NCBI GenBank assembly: GCA_965228215.1
Contig: OZ245800.1
Coordinates: 1,240,001-1,304,000, forward strand
DNA: 64,000 nt
From: Maricaulis sp965228215
GTDB lineage: Bacteria > Pseudomonadota > Alphaproteobacteria > Caulobacterales > Maricaulaceae
Direction: 5' to 3'
Below the pieces are notes generated by a model. The model worked only from the letters and a program-made list of their open reading frames with translations, was not told where the DNA came from and ran no database searches. Of this stretch, positions 8,021 to 17,035 are shown piece by piece. Both the position numbers and the translations under genes were made by a program. The stretch's first letter is position 1, and the number at the start of each line of letters is the position of its first letter.

Positions 8021-10603
8021 ATGAGCGACGCAGACGACAACAAGCCCTCTGGTGGCCGCCGGCCGCTCTCCCTGAAGCGGTCCGGGTCCGGAACCGTGCA
8101 GCAAAGCTTTGCGCGCGGCCGGTCCAAGGCCGTTGTGGTGGAGACCAAGCGCAAGCGCGCAGTTGCGCCGGGCAAGGACGCAGCGGCTGCCGGTGGCAAG
8201 GCCGGCGCCGGTGGCAAGGGCAAGGCGGAATCAGCCCTCGCGGCGAAGGCTCGCCAGCTCGGCCTTTCCGAAGAGGAATTGGTCGCCCGTCAGCGTGCCG
8301 TGGCCCGCGCCCGTGCCGAGGCCTCCGATCGCGAAGAAAAGAAAAAGGCTGAAGCTGTCGCCCGCGAAGAGCGCGCCGAGAACGAGAAGCGTCAGCTGGA
8401 AGAGAAGAAGGCCGCTGCTGTCCGCGCTGAAGAAGAAGCGCGCCAGGCTGCCGAGGACGAGGCTCGCCGCAAGGCTGAGGCCGAAGCCGCTGCCGCGGCC
8501 GAAGAGGCCCGCGTCAAGGCCGAGGAAGAGGCCCGCAAGGCGTCTGCCTCCGCCGACAAGCCGGCCTCCTCGCGTCGTGATGCACCGAAGCGCCCGCAGG
8601 AAGCCGCCAACCCGCTCGAAGCCATGGGCGGACGCGTCAAGCGCAAGGGCGCTGGACCGGGCGCTGCCAACAAGCAACAGCCGGCCAAGGCCAAGACGGA
8701 TACGCGTCGCCGCGGCAAGCTGACCATCCAGAACATCCTGGAAGGTGATGAAGAGCGTCAGCGTTCACTCGCCTCGGTGCGTCGTGCCCGCGAGCGCGAG
8801 AAACAGCGCCGCATGGACGGTGGTACCGGCCGTGACAAGGTGGCCCGCGAAGTTGTGATCCCGGAGGCCATCACGGTCGCCGACCTCGCCAACCGCATGG
8901 CCGAGCGCGCCATCGACGTCATCAAATTCCTCATGAAAGAGGGCCAGATGCTGCGCCAGAACGACATGCTGGACGCGGACACGGCGGAACTCATCGTCGA
9001 GGAATTCGGCCATGTGGTGAAACGCGTGTCCGAGGCCGATGTCGAGGAAGGCTTCATCTCGGATGATGACCCGGAAGATTCCAAGGAAGGCCGTCCACCG
9101 GTCGTGGCCGTCATGGGTCACGTCGACCACGGCAAGACCTCGCTCCTCGATGCCCTGCGCGAGACCGATGTGGTCGCGGGCGAGGCCGGTGGCATCACCC
9201 AGCATATCGGTGCCTACCAGGTACAGCTGAAGGGTGGCGAGAAGATCACCTTCCTCGATACGCCGGGCCACGCAGCCTTCTCGGCCATGCGTTCGCGCGG
9301 TGCCGAGGCGACCGATATCGTGATCCTCGTCGTGGCCGCCGATGACTCGGTGATGCCGCAGACGATCGAGGCCATCAATCACGCCAAGGCCGCTGGTACG
9401 CCGATCATCGTGGCGGTGAACAAGTGCGACAAGCCGGACTCCGATCCGAACCGGGTCCTCACCGACCTTCTGCAGCACGAAATCGTCGTGGAAGCCATGT
9501 CGGGTGATGTGCAGTCGGTGAATGTCTCCGCGCTCAAGAAACAGGGCCTGGAAGAACTAACCGAAGCGATCACGCTCCAGGCTGAACTGCTTGACCTCAA
9601 GGCCAATCCGACCCGCGCCGCCGAAGGCGTGGTGATCGAGAGCCAGGTCGACAAGGGCCGCGGTCCGGTGGCAACGGTGCTCGTGCGCCGTGGTACGCTG
9701 AACCGGGGTGACATCCTCGTCGCCGGCAGCCAGTGGGGCCGCGTGCGCGCCCTGGTCAATGAGCGTGGCCAGCAGCTGAATGATGCCGGTCCGTCCATTC
9801 CGGTCGAGATCCTCGGTCTCGACGGTGCGCCGGAACCGGGTGAAGTCTTCGCTGTTGTCGAGAACGAGGCCCGTGCCCGCGAGATCGCCGAATACCGCCA
9901 GCGCAAGGAGCGTGATGCGGCCGGTGCGACCTCCGGCGGAACCTCGCTCGAAAGCATGATGGCGCGCCTCAAGCAGGACGAGACCCAGGAAATGCCGCTG
10001 CTGGTCAAGGCAGACGTCCAGGGTTCGGCCGAGGCGATCAAGCAGTCGCTCGAGAAGATCGGCAATGACGAAGTCCGCGCCCGTGTCATCCACGCGGCTC
10101 CGGGCGGTGTGAATGAATCCGATGTCCTGCTCGCGCAGTCTTCGGGCGCCCCGATCTTCGCGTTCAACGTCCGAGCCAACAAGCAGGCCCGTGAACTGGC
10201 CGAGCGCGAAGGTGTCGAGATCCGCTACTACTCGGTGATCTACGACGTCATCGACGATGTCCGTGGCACGATGGAAGGCATGCTTGCGCCGGAGAAGCGC
10301 GAGGACTTCATCGGCTACGCCGAGATCCTGGAAGTCTTCAACATCACGAAGGTCGGCAAGGTTGCCGGTTGCCGCGTGACCGAAGGCGTCGTGAAGCGCG
10401 GTTGCGGTGTCCGCCTCCTGCGCGACGATACGGTGATCCACGAGGGCGATCTGTCGACCCTCAAACGCTTCAAGGACGAGGTCCCCGAAGTCCGTGCCGG
10501 TACCGAATGCGGCATGGGTTTCATCGGTTATCACGACCTTCAGCCAGGCGATCAGATCGAGTGTTTCGAAGTCACCGAAGTGGCTCGCAAGCTCGAGGAA
10601 TAA
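8021..10603 (+). CDS. infB: Translation initiation factor IF-2
   Basis: An 860-residue GTPase that brings initiator tRNA to the 30S subunit. Residues about 60-220 form a long Ala/Glu/Lys/Arg-rich, probably coiled-coil region. IF2_N is at about 285-335. The G domain starts at GHVDHGKTS (366-374), with DTPGHAAF (G3) and NKCDKPDSD (G4). Domains II-IV follow. ATG 8021 has GGAAGG upstream and starts MSDADDNKPSGG. A strong terminator follows, so the operon ends here instead of running on to rbfA. Confidence 0.97.
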   Translation: MSDADDNKPSGGRRPLSLKRSGSGTVQQSFARGRSKAVVVETKRKRAVAPGKDAAAAGGKAGAGGKGKAESALAAKARQLGLSEEELVARQRAVARARAEASDREEKKKAEAVAREERAENEKRQLEEKKAAAVRAEEEARQAAEDEARRKAEAEAAAAAEEARVKAEEEARKASASADKPASSRRDAPKRPQEAANPLEAMGGRVKRKGAGPGAANKQQPAKAKTDTRRRGKLTIQNILEGDEERQRSLASVRRAREREKQRRMDGGTGRDKVAREVVIPEAITVADLANRMAERAIDVIKFLMKEGQMLRQNDMLDADTAELIVEEFGHVVKRVSEADVEEGFISDDDPEDSKEGRPPVVAVMGHVDHGKTSLLDALRETDVVAGEAGGITQHIGAYQVQLKGGEKITFLDTPGHAAFSAMRSRGAEATDIVILVVAADDSVMPQTIEAINHAKAAGTPIIVAVNKCDKPDSDPNRVLTDLLQHEIVVEAMSGDVQSVNVSALKKQGLEELTEAITLQAELLDLKANPTRAAEGVVIESQVDKGRGPVATVLVRRGTLNRGDILVAGSQWGRVRALVNERGQQLNDAGPSIPVEILGLDGAPEPGEVFAVVENEARAREIAEYRQRKERDAAGATSGGTSLESMMARLKQDETQEMPLLVKADVQGSAEAIKQSLEKIGNDEVRARVIHAAPGGVNESDVLLAQSSGAPIFAFNVRANKQARELAEREGVEIRYYSVIYDVIDDVRGTMEGMLAPEKREDFIGYAEILEVFNITKVGKVAGCRVTEGVVKRGCGVRLLRDDTVIHEGDLSTLKRFKDEVPEVRAGTECGMGFIGYHDLQPGDQIECFEVTEVARKLEE

Positions 10604-10630
10604 TCCGCTCGGCCATTGCCGGCGTATTGA

Positions 10631-10660
10631 CGGGGGTGGCCGGTGGCCGCCCCCGTTTTT
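10631..10660 (+). terminator. Intrinsic terminator after infB
   Basis: An 11-bp stem (10631-10641 with 10645-10655, one G-U pair) has a 3-nt loop and is followed by five T residues (10656-10660). It begins 28 bp after the infB stop codon and ends the rimP-nusA-infB transcript. Confidence 0.85.
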
Positions 10661-10765
10661 CATGGCGGGCCGCGACAGGTTTCGTTATGGACGTATGATT
10701 GCATCCGTCGCGCTGCCCGTCTAAACGGGCGCTAGACCATTCCAGTAAACCCTTGGACGATTGCC

Positions 10766-12310
10766 GTGAATTCTCGCTTCCCCCGTCGTGTCTCCGCCCT
10801 CGCACTCGCTGCGGCCCTGTCTGCATGTTCGGGCGGTGGCGGCGAGCCGGAACCGGTCGAGGCGGCTGAAACAGAGGCGCCCGTGGCTGACGTTCAGACC
10901 CTGCAAGACGAGACCTGGCGGCGGGCTCGTGCCGAGGCCGACGCACGCATCGCGGGCCTGATCCGCCCGCAGCGTGCGCGCAATGTCGTTCTGTTCGTGG
11001 CCGACGGGATGAGTATCGACACGATCACCGCAGCGCGCATCTTCGACGGCCAGGCCGAGGGCATGCTGGGTGCCGAAAACCGGCTCTCCTTCGAGCAATT
11101 CCCGTCCGCTGCGCTGGTTCGGACCTATTCCACCGATGCCCAGGTCGCGGATTCTGCCAGTACGGCGACGGCGCTGATGACGGGCTACAAGACACGTACC
11201 GCCGTCATCGGCCTGACCGGCGAGCAATTCCTAGACGGGTGTGCGGATGATGCCGTGGTGCCGGCTTCGCTGACCGAGCTGGCCGAGGCCCGAGGATTGT
11301 CGACGGGCGTTATCTCGACGGCTCGCATCACGCACGCCACGCCCGCAACGGCCTATGCTCACACGCCGTCACGGCGCTGGGAGGCGGACACGGATTTGTC
11401 CGACGAGGCCGTAGCCGCCGGCTGCCGGGATATCGCTGCGCAATTGCTCGATTTTGATGCCGGTGATGGAATGGAAATCGTCTTGGGCGGCGGCCGGGCC
11501 TCCTTCCTGCCGGAAGATGCCGAGGGGCGCCGCTCCGATGGTCGCGACCTGACCGCGGAATGGACGGATCGCGGCGGAGATTATGTCGCCGATGCCGCCG
11601 GTTTGCGGGCTGTTGATAGCGCGTCGGATCGTCCGTTGCTCGGCCTGTTCACGAATTCCCACATGGCCTTCGAGGCCGATCGCGATGACGCCGCCGAGCC
11701 CTCGCTTGCCGAGATGACGCAATTCGCCATCGACCGGCTGTCACGCGATGAGGATGGTTATTTCCTGCTGGTCGAGGCCGGACGCGTCGACCACGCCCAC
11801 CACGGCACGAACGCCTATCGCGCCCTGACAGACATGCTGGCGCTAGACGCGGCGATTGCCACGACTCTGGCGGCGGTGGACCTGGAAGAGACGCTGGTCC
11901 TGGTGACGGCGGATCATGGTCATGTCTTCACGATTTCCGGCTATCCGGCCCGCGGCAATCCGATCCTGGGCCTCGTGCGCCGGGCGGATCCCTGGAATCC
12001 CGACGCGGAACCCAGTCTGAGTTTTGCCCGCGACGGCCAGCCCTACACGACGCTCGGCTATCAGAACGGTCCGGTCACGCGCGATCCCGACGCACCGCTC
12101 GACGAGGAGACGGTGACGGATCCGAATTATCGCCAGAATGTGGCCGTGCCGATGTCGAACGAAACGCATTCAGGTACGGATGTCGCCCTGTTCGCCAATG
12201 GTCCGCGCGCGCATTACTTCGCGGGATCGATGGAGCAAAACACGGTCTTCCACCTGGTTCTGGGCGCATTCGGCTGGCCGGTCGAGGATGACACTGCGGC
12301 GGACGACTAG
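10766..12310 (+). CDS. Lipoprotein alkaline phosphatase (PhoA-type superfamily)
   Basis: A 514-residue exported phosphomonoesterase. The GTG start gives a signal peptide ending in a lipobox (ALSA then Cys21), followed by a Gly/Glu-rich linker, so it is probably membrane-anchored through Lnt. The metal ligand motif VLFVADGMS (Asp80) and the nucleophile motif DSASTATALMTGYKT (Ser130) identify the alkaline phosphatase fold. HAHHGTN and TADHGH supply further metal ligands. It sits between infB and rbfA, behind a terminator, so it is transcribed separately. Phosphate control is likely, but no Pho box was identified. Confidence 0.9.
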   Translation: MNSRFPRRVSALALAAALSACSGGGGEPEPVEAAETEAPVADVQTLQDETWRRARAEADARIAGLIRPQRARNVVLFVADGMSIDTITAARIFDGQAEGMLGAENRLSFEQFPSAALVRTYSTDAQVADSASTATALMTGYKTRTAVIGLTGEQFLDGCADDAVVPASLTELAEARGLSTGVISTARITHATPATAYAHTPSRRWEADTDLSDEAVAAGCRDIAAQLLDFDAGDGMEIVLGGGRASFLPEDAEGRRSDGRDLTAEWTDRGGDYVADAAGLRAVDSASDRPLLGLFTNSHMAFEADRDDAAEPSLAEMTQFAIDRLSRDEDGYFLLVEAGRVDHAHHGTNAYRALTDMLALDAAIATTLAAVDLEETLVLVTADHGHVFTISGYPARGNPILGLVRRADPWNPDAEPSLSFARDGQPYTTLGYQNGPVTRDPDAPLDEETVTDPNYRQNVAVPMSNETHSGTDVALFANGPRAHYFAGSMEQNTVFHLVLGAFGWPVEDDTAADD

Positions 12311-12327
12311 TCTGGCCGGAACCCGGC

Positions 12328-12858
12328 TCAGCGCATCAGCAGAGACCGGTCGGCGCCGTCATAATCGGCGTAGTCCACCTGACGGATGATGCGGCCGTCC
12401 CGAACCGTGATCACGGTGACCTGTGGCGCACGCCAGCGGAAGACCTGGCCCTCGGTCTGTGTTGGGTAGAGGGCGTTGACCTCGCCCATGAACACCACCC
12501 GCCCATTGCTCTCGAACACCGTGTCCCAGACGAAGCCAAGCTCGATCGGATTATTCTGGTCGACGAATTCCCGGAGAATCGCGGCGGCGGCCTCGCCAGT
12601 GTCGAAGCGCAGTCCGTCCGGACCGATGTCCTGGCCCATCGCTGTGGGATCCTCGAACACCACATCCGGCGCCCAGAATGTCTGCATCTGCGCGATATCC
12701 ACGGCGCTGTAGTGCTGCATGTAGTCTCGAGCGATGCGTTCCGCCTCGGTCATGCCCGGCGCGTCCTGGGCGAAGGCGCGCGAGGACAGGGCGCTGCCGA
12801 TGACGGCGAGGAGGGCGAAGATCAGTGTGGCGTAGAGCGTACGGGCGGAAACACGCAT
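12328..12858 (-). CDS. Secreted SnoaL/NTF2-like protein
   Basis: A 176-residue protein with a clear signal peptide cleaved after ...SSRAFA (residue 30). The mature part resembles the SnoaL-like NTF2 cone fold: MQHYSAVDIAQMQTFWAPDV, then FEDPTA. It ends in paired beta strands (VTVITVRDGRIIRQVDYADYD). SnoaL-like proteins include polyketide cyclases and ketosteroid isomerase relatives, but no specific reaction can be assigned. ATG 12858 was chosen because it places the signal peptide at the N-terminus. It converges on the alkaline phosphatase gene with a 17-bp gap. Confidence 0.75.
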   Translation of the reverse strand: MRVSARTLYATLIFALLAVIGSALSSRAFAQDAPGMTEAERIARDYMQHYSAVDIAQMQTFWAPDVVFEDPTAMGQDIGPDGLRFDTGEAAAAILREFVDQNNPIELGFVWDTVFESNGRVVFMGEVNALYPTQTEGQVFRWRAPQVTVITVRDGRIIRQVDYADYDGADRSLLMR

Positions 12859-13053
12859 GGTCGGGGGTCCGTGTATTGCTGACGCAGACGCTCTAACCGC
12901 GAGGCCCGGCGGAATGCCAGCCCCGGTCGCCCATTTTGTGACGAGGCGTTCAGGTTTAGGGACAAGCGGGGTATTTGGCCGCGGGCCTTGCATCCGTGCG
13001 CATTCGGGCGTACATCCCCGCGCCCCGCCGAAAACTGGTATACGGACACGATC

Positions 13054-13467
13054 ATGGCCAAGAAGCGCTTCAGCGAGAGCAAAGGACCTTCCCAGCGGCA
13101 ATTGCGCGCCGGTGAACTGGTGCGTCATGCGCTGGTGGACATTCTCGCGCGCCAGGAATTGCGCGACCCGGACCTGGAAGGCGTTATCGTCTCGGTCACG
13201 GAAGTCCGCCCCAGCCCCGATCTGCGCCAGGCGAAAGTCTATGTGTCCCCGCTCGGCGCCGGCGATGCCAAGGAATTGGCGAGCGCCCTCAATCGCTGCA
13301 AGGGTTTCCTGCGCGGGCGGCTGGGTCGCGAGATCGACATGAAATTCACACCGGAACTGCATTTCCATGCCGATACGAGTTTCGACACGGCCAGCCATGT
13401 CGACTCCCTGCTGTCGCGGCCGCAGGTGAAGCAGGATCTTGAAGCCGACATTGATCCGGACGAATAG
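13054..13467 (+). CDS. rbfA: Ribosome-binding factor A
   Basis: A 137-residue KH-like protein that acts in late 30S maturation. The family pattern is visible in SQRQLRAGELVRHALVDIL (about 11-29), VIVSVTEVRPSPDLRQAKVYVSP and the terminal HVDSLL. ATG 13054 gives the usual length; the frame is open upstream to 12988. rbfA normally follows infB directly. Here the two are about 2.45 kb apart, with the phosphatase and NTF2-like genes between. truB follows after a 61-bp gap. Confidence 0.93.
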   Translation: MAKKRFSESKGPSQRQLRAGELVRHALVDILARQELRDPDLEGVIVSVTEVRPSPDLRQAKVYVSPLGAGDAKELASALNRCKGFLRGRLGREIDMKFTPELHFHADTSFDTASHVDSLLSRPQVKQDLEADIDPDE

Positions 13468-13528
13468 ACCGTTCGACAAGCAACTCGCGTAACCGGGTCC
13501 GATCCCCGGCCGAAGAGAGGACATATTC

Positions 13529-14497
13529 ATGGCCCGCAGACGCAAGGGCGAGGACATCCATGGCTGGGTGATTCTCGACAAACCCCTCGACATGACCTCA
13601 ACCCAGGCCGTTTCGGCGGTCCGGCGCGTGTACAACGCCAAGAAGGCGGGCCATGCCGGCACGCTCGATCCGCTGGCAAGCGGCGTCCTGCCCATCGCTC
13701 TGGGCGAGGCCACCAAGACCGTGCCCTTCGCCATGGAGGGCGAGAAAATCTACCGCTTCACCGTCAAATGGGGTGAGCGCACGGATACGCTCGATACGGA
13801 GGGCAAGGTCGTCGCGACGTCCGACACCCGTCCCGAGCGCGCCGAAATCGACGCTGTTCTTCCTGATTTCATTGGTGAAATCCAGCAGGTCCCGCCGGTA
13901 TTCTCGGCCATCAAGGTTGATGGCGAACGCGCCTATGACCTGGCCCGTGACGGTGAAACCGTCGAACTGGAGGCCCGCACGATCCGGGTCGAGGACCTGC
14001 GCCTGCTCGATTGTCCCGAGTCCGATCTGGCCGTCTTCGAGATGCATTGCGGCAAGGGATCCTATGTCCGCGCGATGGCCCGCGATCTGGCCCACGCGCT
14101 GGGTACGGAGGGCCATGTGGCGGCCCTTCGCCGGGTAGGCGTCGGCAGCTTCGATGCAGCTGAATCCATAAGGCTGGACGAATTGGAAGAAATGGCCCAT
14201 AAGGGCGCCGCTTCGGAAGCTCTGCTCCCGGTTCAGACCGCGCTGGACGACATCCCGGCGTTGGCCGTGACCGAGGAGGAAGTCTTCCAATTGAAGCAAG
14301 GACGCTCGATCGTCCTGCTCCCGCGTCAAGCGAAAGAGCTCAAAGAGCACCGGCGCCCCCGATTGATCGGCGGCAAGGATTGCACTTTTACGGCTCTGGC
14401 TGTTTGCGGCGAGGTGGCAGTGGCATTGGGCGACGCGCAGGCCGGAAAATTCCAGCCTTCGCGAGTTTTCAATCTGCCCCTGGACGGGGCGAAATGA
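13529..14497 (+). CDS. truB: tRNA pseudouridine(55) synthase
   Basis: A 322-residue enzyme that makes pseudouridine 55 in the tRNA T-loop. Motif II, GHAGTLDPLASGVL (about 43-56), carries the catalytic Asp49. The KTYRF-like strand appears as KIYRFTVKWG. The C-terminal region about 250-315 corresponds to the PUA-like extension. AGAGAGG lies upstream of the ATG. It forms the rbfA-truB-rpsO-pnp order usual in proteobacteria, with rpsO only 17 bp downstream. Confidence 0.96.
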   Translation: MARRRKGEDIHGWVILDKPLDMTSTQAVSAVRRVYNAKKAGHAGTLDPLASGVLPIALGEATKTVPFAMEGEKIYRFTVKWGERTDTLDTEGKVVATSDTRPERAEIDAVLPDFIGEIQQVPPVFSAIKVDGERAYDLARDGETVELEARTIRVEDLRLLDCPESDLAVFEMHCGKGSYVRAMARDLAHALGTEGHVAALRRVGVGSFDAAESIRLDELEEMAHKGAASEALLPVQTALDDIPALAVTEEEVFQLKQGRSIVLLPRQAKELKEHRRPRLIGGKDCTFTALAVCGEVAVALGDAQAGKFQPSRVFNLPLDGAK

Positions 14498-14514
14498 CTG
14501 TTTAGGAGAACCCG

Positions 14515-14784
14515 ATGTCGGTTACGCAAGAGCGCAAGACTGCGCTTATCAAAGAACACGCTCGCGCCAAGTCGGACACCGGCTCGCCGGAAGTCCAGGT
14601 TGCCATCCTCACGGAGCGCATCAATAACCTGACCGAGCACTTCAAGACCCACAAGAAGGACAACCACTCGCGTCGCGGCCTTCTTAAAATGGTCTCTCAG
14701 CGCCGCCGTCTTCTCGACTATGTGAAGAAGAAGGATGAGGCCCGCTACCAGGATCTCATCAAGAAGCTCGGCCTGCGCCGCTGA
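14515..14784 (+). CDS. rpsO: 30S ribosomal protein S15
   Basis: An 89-residue S15 of the usual length, recognised by TGSPEVQVAILTERINNL and HSRRGLLKMVSQRRRLLDYVKK. It binds the central domain of 16S rRNA. TAGGAGA precedes the ATG. The 29-bp spacer to pnp contains no terminator, so rpsO and pnp are co-transcribed, as in most proteobacteria. Confidence 0.98.
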   Translation: MSVTQERKTALIKEHARAKSDTGSPEVQVAILTERINNLTEHFKTHKKDNHSRRGLLKMVSQRRRLLDYVKKKDEARYQDLIKKLGLRR

Positions 14785-14813
14785 TCCGCGACGCCATCCG
14801 TACGAAAGACGAT

Positions 14814-16949
14814 ATGTTCGATATTCAAAAAGAAACGATCGAGTGGGCGGGTCGCCCGCTCACCATCGAAACCGGGCGGGTCGCCCGGCAGGCAGACGGC
14901 GCGGTCATGGTGACCTATGGCGAGACCACGGTTCTCGCCACCGCCGTCGGCGTCAAGCAGGTCAAGGAAGGCGTTGATTTCTTCCCGCTGACCGTCAACT
15001 ACCAAGAGAAGTATTTCGCCGCCGGCAAGATTCCCGGCGGTTTTTTCAAGCGTGAAGGTCGTCCGACCGAGAAAGAGACCCTGACGTCTCGTCTCATCGA
15101 CCGCCCGATCCGCCCGCTCTTCGTCAAGGGCTTCAAGAACGACGTCCAGGTCATGCTCACCGTGCTGTCGCACGACATGGAAAACGACCCGGACATCGTC
15201 GGCATGATCGGCGCTTCCGCTGCACTCGTAATCTCCGGACTGCCCTTCATGGGCCCGATCGGCGCAGCCCGCGTCGGCTATATCGATGGCGAATACGTCA
15301 TCAACCCGGCCGTCGACGACATGGCTGACAGCGATCTCGACCTTGTGGTCGCCGGTACGAACGACGCCGTGATGATGGTGGAATCCGAAGCCAAGGAGCT
15401 TTCGGAAGAAGTCATGCTCGGTGCCGTGATGGCCGGTCACGAGGCGTTCCAGCCGGTGATCGACATGATCATCAAGCTGGCCGAGAAGGCCGCCAAGGAG
15501 CCGTGGGACTATCAGCCGGAAGATCATTCCGCTGAAGAAGCCAAGGTCCGTGACCTCATCGGTGACGACCTGGCCGCTGCCTACAAGATTGTCGACAAGA
15601 CCGAACGCTACGCCGCTGCCGGCGCTGCCAAGGAAAAGGCTGTCGCCGAACTGGCCCAGTCCGAAGACAATCCGGACGGTATCCCTGGCGTGGTGCTCAA
15701 GGACTGCATGAAGGCCGTTGAAGCCTCCATCGTCCGCGGTGGCATCATCAAGACCGGCAAGCGTATCGACGGCCGGTCGCTGGACCAGGTCCGCGCGATC
15801 GTGTCCGAGGCCGGCATCCTGCCGCGCACGCACGGTTCCGCCCTGTTCACGCGCGGTGAGACCCAGGGTCTCGTCGTTGCCACGCTGGGTACCGGTGAAG
15901 ACGAGCAATTCATCGACGACCTGACGGGAACGTACAAGGAGCGCTTCATGCTCCACTACAACTTCCCGCCCTACTCCGTCGGTGAAACCTCCTTCCGCCT
16001 GGCTCCGGGCCGTCGTGAAATCGGTCACGGCAAGCTGGCCTGGCGCGCTGTGAAAGCCGTCCTGCCGAGCCATGAGGATTTCCCGTACACGATCCGTCTC
16101 GTCTCCGAGATCACGGAATCGAACGGTTCCTCCTCGATGGCGACCGTTTGTGGCGCCTCGCTCGCCATGATGGACGCCGGTGTCCCGATCTCGCGTCCGG
16201 TCTCCGGTATCGCAATGGGCCTCATCAAGGATCCGGAGGGCGTTGCCGTCCTGTCCGATATCCTGGGTGACGAGGACCATCTCGGCGACATGGACTTCAA
16301 GGTGGCCGGTACGGAAGCAGGCGTGACCTCGCTCCAGATGGACATCAAGATCGCCGGCATCACCAAGGACATCATGGAAACCGCTCTCGAGCAGGCCAAG
16401 GGTGGGCGTCTGCACATCCTGGAAGAAATGGCCAAGGCGCTCGACACGGCCCGTGACGAGCTTGGCGAGTTCGCTCCGCGCATCGAGACCATGCAGATCC
16501 CGACGGACAAGATCCGTGACGTGATCGGTTCCGGCGGCAAGGTGATCCGCGAGATCGTCGAGACGACCGGTGCCAAGGTCGACATCAATGACGACGGCAT
16601 CATCAAGATCGCCTCGTCCGATGCCGCCTCGATCAAGGCTGCCCGCGACTGGATCCACGGTCTCACGGCCGAGCCGGAAGAAGGCGCGATCTACAAGGGC
16701 AAGGTCGTCAAGGTCATGGACTTTGGTGCCTTCGTGAACTTCTTCGGTCCGAAAGACGGCCTCGTGCACGTCTCTCAGATGAAGAAAGAACGCGTGAATC
16801 ACCCGTCCGACGTCGTCAGCGAAGGCGATGAAGTCTGGGTGAAGCTGCTCGGCTTCGACGATCGCGGCAAGGTTCGCCTGTCGATGAAAGTCGTTGACCA
16901 GGACAGCGGCGAAGAGATCAAGAAGGAAGAGGCCGCTGACGCTGAATAA
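14814..16949 (+). CDS. pnp: Polyribonucleotide nucleotidyltransferase (PNPase)
   Basis: A 711-residue phosphorolytic 3'-5' exoribonuclease and degradosome component. It has two RNase PH domains (about 10-225 and 310-545) separated by a helical linker. A KH domain (about 555-615, with VIGSGGKVIREI) and a C-terminal S1 domain (about 620-690, with GKVVKVMDFGAFVNF) follow. The second PH core shows TRGETQGLVVATLGTGEDEQ and the catalytic region around GSSSMATVCGASLAMMDAG. A strong terminator ends the rpsO-pnp transcript 31 bp downstream. Confidence 0.97.
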   Translation: MFDIQKETIEWAGRPLTIETGRVARQADGAVMVTYGETTVLATAVGVKQVKEGVDFFPLTVNYQEKYFAAGKIPGGFFKREGRPTEKETLTSRLIDRPIRPLFVKGFKNDVQVMLTVLSHDMENDPDIVGMIGASAALVISGLPFMGPIGAARVGYIDGEYVINPAVDDMADSDLDLVVAGTNDAVMMVESEAKELSEEVMLGAVMAGHEAFQPVIDMIIKLAEKAAKEPWDYQPEDHSAEEAKVRDLIGDDLAAAYKIVDKTERYAAAGAAKEKAVAELAQSEDNPDGIPGVVLKDCMKAVEASIVRGGIIKTGKRIDGRSLDQVRAIVSEAGILPRTHGSALFTRGETQGLVVATLGTGEDEQFIDDLTGTYKERFMLHYNFPPYSVGETSFRLAPGRREIGHGKLAWRAVKAVLPSHEDFPYTIRLVSEITESNGSSSMATVCGASLAMMDAGVPISRPVSGIAMGLIKDPEGVAVLSDILGDEDHLGDMDFKVAGTEAGVTSLQMDIKIAGITKDIMETALEQAKGGRLHILEEMAKALDTARDELGEFAPRIETMQIPTDKIRDVIGSGGKVIREIVETTGAKVDINDDGIIKIASSDAASIKAARDWIHGLTAEPEEGAIYKGKVVKVMDFGAFVNFFGPKDGLVHVSQMKKERVNHPSDVVSEGDEVWVKLLGFDDRGKVRLSMKVVDQDSGEEIKKEEAADAE

Positions 16950-16980
16950 GCGAACGCTGCGATCCTTTGATCAGAACAGC

Positions 16981-17009
16981 CCCGCCGGAGCGATCCGGCG
17001 GGGTTTTTC
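16981..17009 (+). terminator. Intrinsic terminator after pnp
   Basis: A perfect 10-bp stem (16981-16990 with 16995-17004) with loop GCGA is followed by TTTTT (17005-17009). It separates pnp from the convergent LytTR gene. Confidence 0.9.
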
Positions 17010-17035
17010 GTGCTCGCCCGTTTGAGGATCGCCGG

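Noticed and set aside
12859..13734. Long N-terminal extension of the NTF2-like gene (468 codons)
   Set aside because: The extension is antisense to rbfA and part of truB and would bury the signal peptide at residue 293.
14745..16802. 685-codon minus-strand frame opposite pnp
   Set aside because: pnp on the plus strand has all its domains. The antisense product is His/Asp-rich low-complexity sequence with no recognisable domain.
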